From Geodermatophilus sabuli (GTDB taxonomy: Bacteria > Actinomycetota > Actinomycetes > Mycobacteriales > Geodermatophilaceae): 64,000 nt of DNA. Location of the stretch: positions 930,001-994,000 of the forward strand of contig NZ_OBDO01000001.1 of NCBI RefSeq assembly GCF_900215145.1, in the 5' to 3' direction. Below the pieces are notes generated by a model that worked only from the letters and a program-made list of their open reading frames with translations, was not told where the DNA came from and searched no databases. Every line of letters begins with the position of its first letter. Position 1 is the stretch's first letter. Positions 62,447-64,000 of this stretch are shown here, piece after piece. The position numbers were made by a program, and so were the translations under genes.

Positions 62447-62857
62447 TCAGCTCCGGGCGGCGGAGAGCATGCAGGTCAGCCGGGCCGTCGCGGTGGGCCG
62501 TCCCTGGTCGTCGCTGACCTCGACGCGGAAGGTGGCCAGGGTGCGCCCGCGGCGGACCGGCGTGGCCACCGCCGTCACGGTGCCGCTGGTCGCCGCACGC
62601 AGGTAGGTGACGTTCAGCTCGACCCCCACGCACCGGCGGCCCGGGCCGGCGCCGAGCGCCGCGGCCCACGACCCGACCGTCTCCACGAGCGCGCAGGTGG
62701 CCCCGCCGTGCAGCAGGCCCGCCGGCTGCTGGTTGCCCTCGACCGGCATCGTGGCGACCAGGTGGTCGGGGTCGTAGTCGGTGATCTCGATGCCCAGCTT
62801 CTCGTCGAGCGGGCTGGTGAAGGCGGCGGGCAGCCAGTCGGGACGGGCGAGGGTCAC
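62447..62857 (-). CDS. Hotdog-fold thioesterase (PaaI-like)
   Basis: Single-hotdog acyl-CoA thioesterase of 136 residues. GLLHGGATCALVETVGSWAA carries the HGG motif and active-site Glu of the PaaI/hotdog group; GVELNVTYLRAATSG and the final RLTCMLSAARS are typical. GTG 62857 has TACCGT ending 6 bases upstream on the minus strand, a likely leaderless start. Located next to polA, as in several Actinobacteria. Substrate unknown. Confidence 0.87.
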   Translation of the reverse strand: MTLARPDWLPAAFTSPLDEKLGIEITDYDPDHLVATMPVEGNQQPAGLLHGGATCALVETVGSWAAALGAGPGRRCVGVELNVTYLRAATSGTVTAVATPVRRGRTLATFRVEVSDDQGRPTATARLTCMLSAARS

Positions 62858-62886
62858 CCCGGCACGGTAACCACCGCACTCTCCCC

Positions 62887-62943
62887 GGCCCCGCTGCAGG
62901 GTCCCGGCCTGAGCCTGCGAAGGTCGGGGGCAGTGGGGTCCTC
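62887..62943 (+). repeat. Dispersed intergenic repeat family, copy 3
   Basis: GGCCCCGCTGCAGGG, GAGCCTGCGA, GGGGGCAG and TGGGGTCCTC in order, ending 18 bases before polA. Confidence 0.65.
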
Positions 62944-62961
62944 TTACTAGGATCGGCGGCG

Positions 62962-64000
62962 ATGTCCGCTCCGGTCTCCGCCCCCGCGTCCACTGCCGTC
63001 CCGACCGGTGAGGGCGGCAGCCCGCCCCGCCCCCGACTGCTGCTGCTCGACGGGCACTCGCTGGCCTACCGCGCCTTCTTCGCGCTGCCGGTGGAGAACT
63101 TCTCCACCACCACCGGGCAGCCGACCAACGCGGTCTACGGCTTCACCTCGATGCTGATCAACATCCTGCGCGACGAGCAGCCGTCGCACCTGGCGGTCGC
63201 CTTCGACGTGGGGCGCAAGACGTTCCGCAGCGAGATCTACGCCGAGTACAAGGCCAACCGCGCCGAGAGCCCGACGGACTTCCGCGGCCAGGTCAGCCTG
63301 ATCCAGGAGGTGCTGGGCGCCCTGCGCGTCCCCGTCATCACCGCGGAGGGGTACGAGGCCGACGACGTCATCGCCACGCTCACCGTGCAGGCCGTCGAGC
63401 AGGGCATGGACGTGCTGATCGGCACGGGCGACCGGGACGCGCTCCAGCTGGTGAACGAGCACGTCACCGTGCTGTACCCGCGCAAGGGCGTCTCCGACCT
63501 CACCCGGTTCACCCCGGAGGAGGTGGAGGCCAAGTACGGCCTGTCGCCCGTCCAGTACCCGGACTTCGCCGCGCTGCGGGGCGACCCCAGCGACAACCTG
63601 CCCAGCATCCCGAGCGTGGGGGAGAAGACCGCGGCCAAGTGGGTGCGGGAGTACGGCTCCCTCGACGCGCTGGTCGACCAGGTCGACACGGTCAAGGGCA
63701 AGGTCGGGGAGAAGCTGCGCGAGCACCTGTCCTCCGTGCTGCAGAACCGGCGGCTGACCGAGCTCGACCGCGCCGTCCCGCTCGAGGTGGACCCGGGGGA
63801 CCTCGCCGTCCGCGCGTGGGACCGCAACGAGGTGCACACCCTCTTCGACAACCTGCAGTTCCGGGTCCTGCGGGACCGCCTGTTCGCCACGCTCACCAGC
63901 GCCGAGCCCGAGGTCGAGGGCGGCTTCGACGTCGCCGTCGACGAGGTGCCGGCCGGCGGGCTGGGCGCGTGGCTGGAGCGGCACGCACGCACCGGCCGGA
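62962..64000 (+). CDS. polA: DNA polymerase I (5' part; continues beyond window)
   Basis: The first 346 codons of DNA polymerase I. The visible part is the 5'-3' exonuclease: LLLLDGHSLAYRAFFALP, AFDVGRKTFRSEIYAEYKANR, the metal-binding GYEADDVIATL and IGTGDRDALQLV, and LRGDPSDNLPSIPSVGEKTA (helix-hairpin-helix). ATG 62962 is preceded by TAGGAT at 62948-62953, 8 bases away, so it may be leaderless. A Ser/Ala/Pro-rich 25-residue start precedes the domain. The frame is open to the last base. Confidence 0.95.
   Translation, partial: MSAPVSAPASTAVPTGEGGSPPRPRLLLLDGHSLAYRAFFALPVENFSTTTGQPTNAVYGFTSMLINILRDEQPSHLAVAFDVGRKTFRSEIYAEYKANRAESPTDFRGQVSLIQEVLGALRVPVITAEGYEADDVIATLTVQAVEQGMDVLIGTGDRDALQLVNEHVTVLYPRKGVSDLTRFTPEEVEAKYGLSPVQYPDFAALRGDPSDNLPSIPSVGEKTAAKWVREYGSLDALVDQVDTVKGKVGEKLREHLSSVLQNRRLTELDRAVPLEVDPGDLAVRAWDRNEVHTLFDNLQFRVLRDRLFATLTSAEPEVEGGFDVAVDEVPAGGLGAWLERHARTGR

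Overview
The window is very GC-rich (third positions almost always G or C), starts genes on ATG and GTG alike, chains genes by 4-base ATGA/GTGA overlaps and uses many leaderless promoters (TANNNT 6-8 bases before the start codon). It carries the PriA-type hisA and NDMA-dependent (mycofactocin-type) alcohol dehydrogenases, and the order pyk - tesB - tRNA-Leu - ANTAR regulator - liv transporter - polA is typical of Actinobacteria. I infer an actinobacterium, most likely of the Geodermatophilaceae (Blastococcus/Geodermatophilus/Modestobacter-like); the exact genus cannot be read from the sequence.

Layout. (1) 1-13.3 kb is a catabolic block: an alpha-hydroxy-acid oxidase cut by the window edge, a zinc alcohol dehydrogenase, an ACMSD-like amidohydrolase, and an IclR regulator divergent from a dpp-type ABC transporter operon that continues into a UGSC-family protein, its uncharacterised partner protein, a 76-residue CxxC protein and a dehydrogenase (SDR). 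(2) 13.3-21 kb holds a DUF559-type gene framed by two related palindromes, a CoA-transferase/SDR group, and an NDMA-ADH - ALDH - NDMA-ADH operon. (3) 21-26.6 kb is a second, paralogous IclR / UGSC / partner module followed by three SDRs, without its own transporter. (4) 26.6-29.2 kb is hisA(priA) - ridA - hisF plus a TIGR03085-type protein. (5) 29.3-36.4 kb has a heterodimeric ABC exporter, small membrane proteins and a flavoprotein. (6) 36.4-43.6 kb is hisI - trpE - trp membrane protein - trpC - trpB - trpA - lgt. (7) 43.9-52.6 kb is gltB - gltD - pyk - tesB. (8) 52.6-64 kb has a PLP decarboxylase, a tRNA-Leu, a PdtaR-like antiterminator regulator, a branched-chain amino-acid-type ABC transporter (liv), a GNAT protein, a hotdog thioesterase and the 5' part of polA.

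How the parts fit. The two IclR/UGSC modules look like parallel, separately regulated routes for related substrates; module A brings its own family-5 solute uptake system, and the dehydrogenases, CoA-transferase and oxidase nearby could process the products. The his and trp genes interlock: PriA is expected to serve both pathways, which fits the lack of trpF here, and hisI overlaps trpE. gltBD supplies glutamate next to these amino-acid genes.

The most unusual items are: a liv substrate-binding lipoprotein whose two halves are in swapped (circularly permuted) order; the duplicated UGSC modules; four perfect 83-bp tandem repeats between trpE and the next trp gene; three families of short intergenic repeats; a perfect LacI-type operator before pyk; and a fossil duplication at the gltB-gltD junction.
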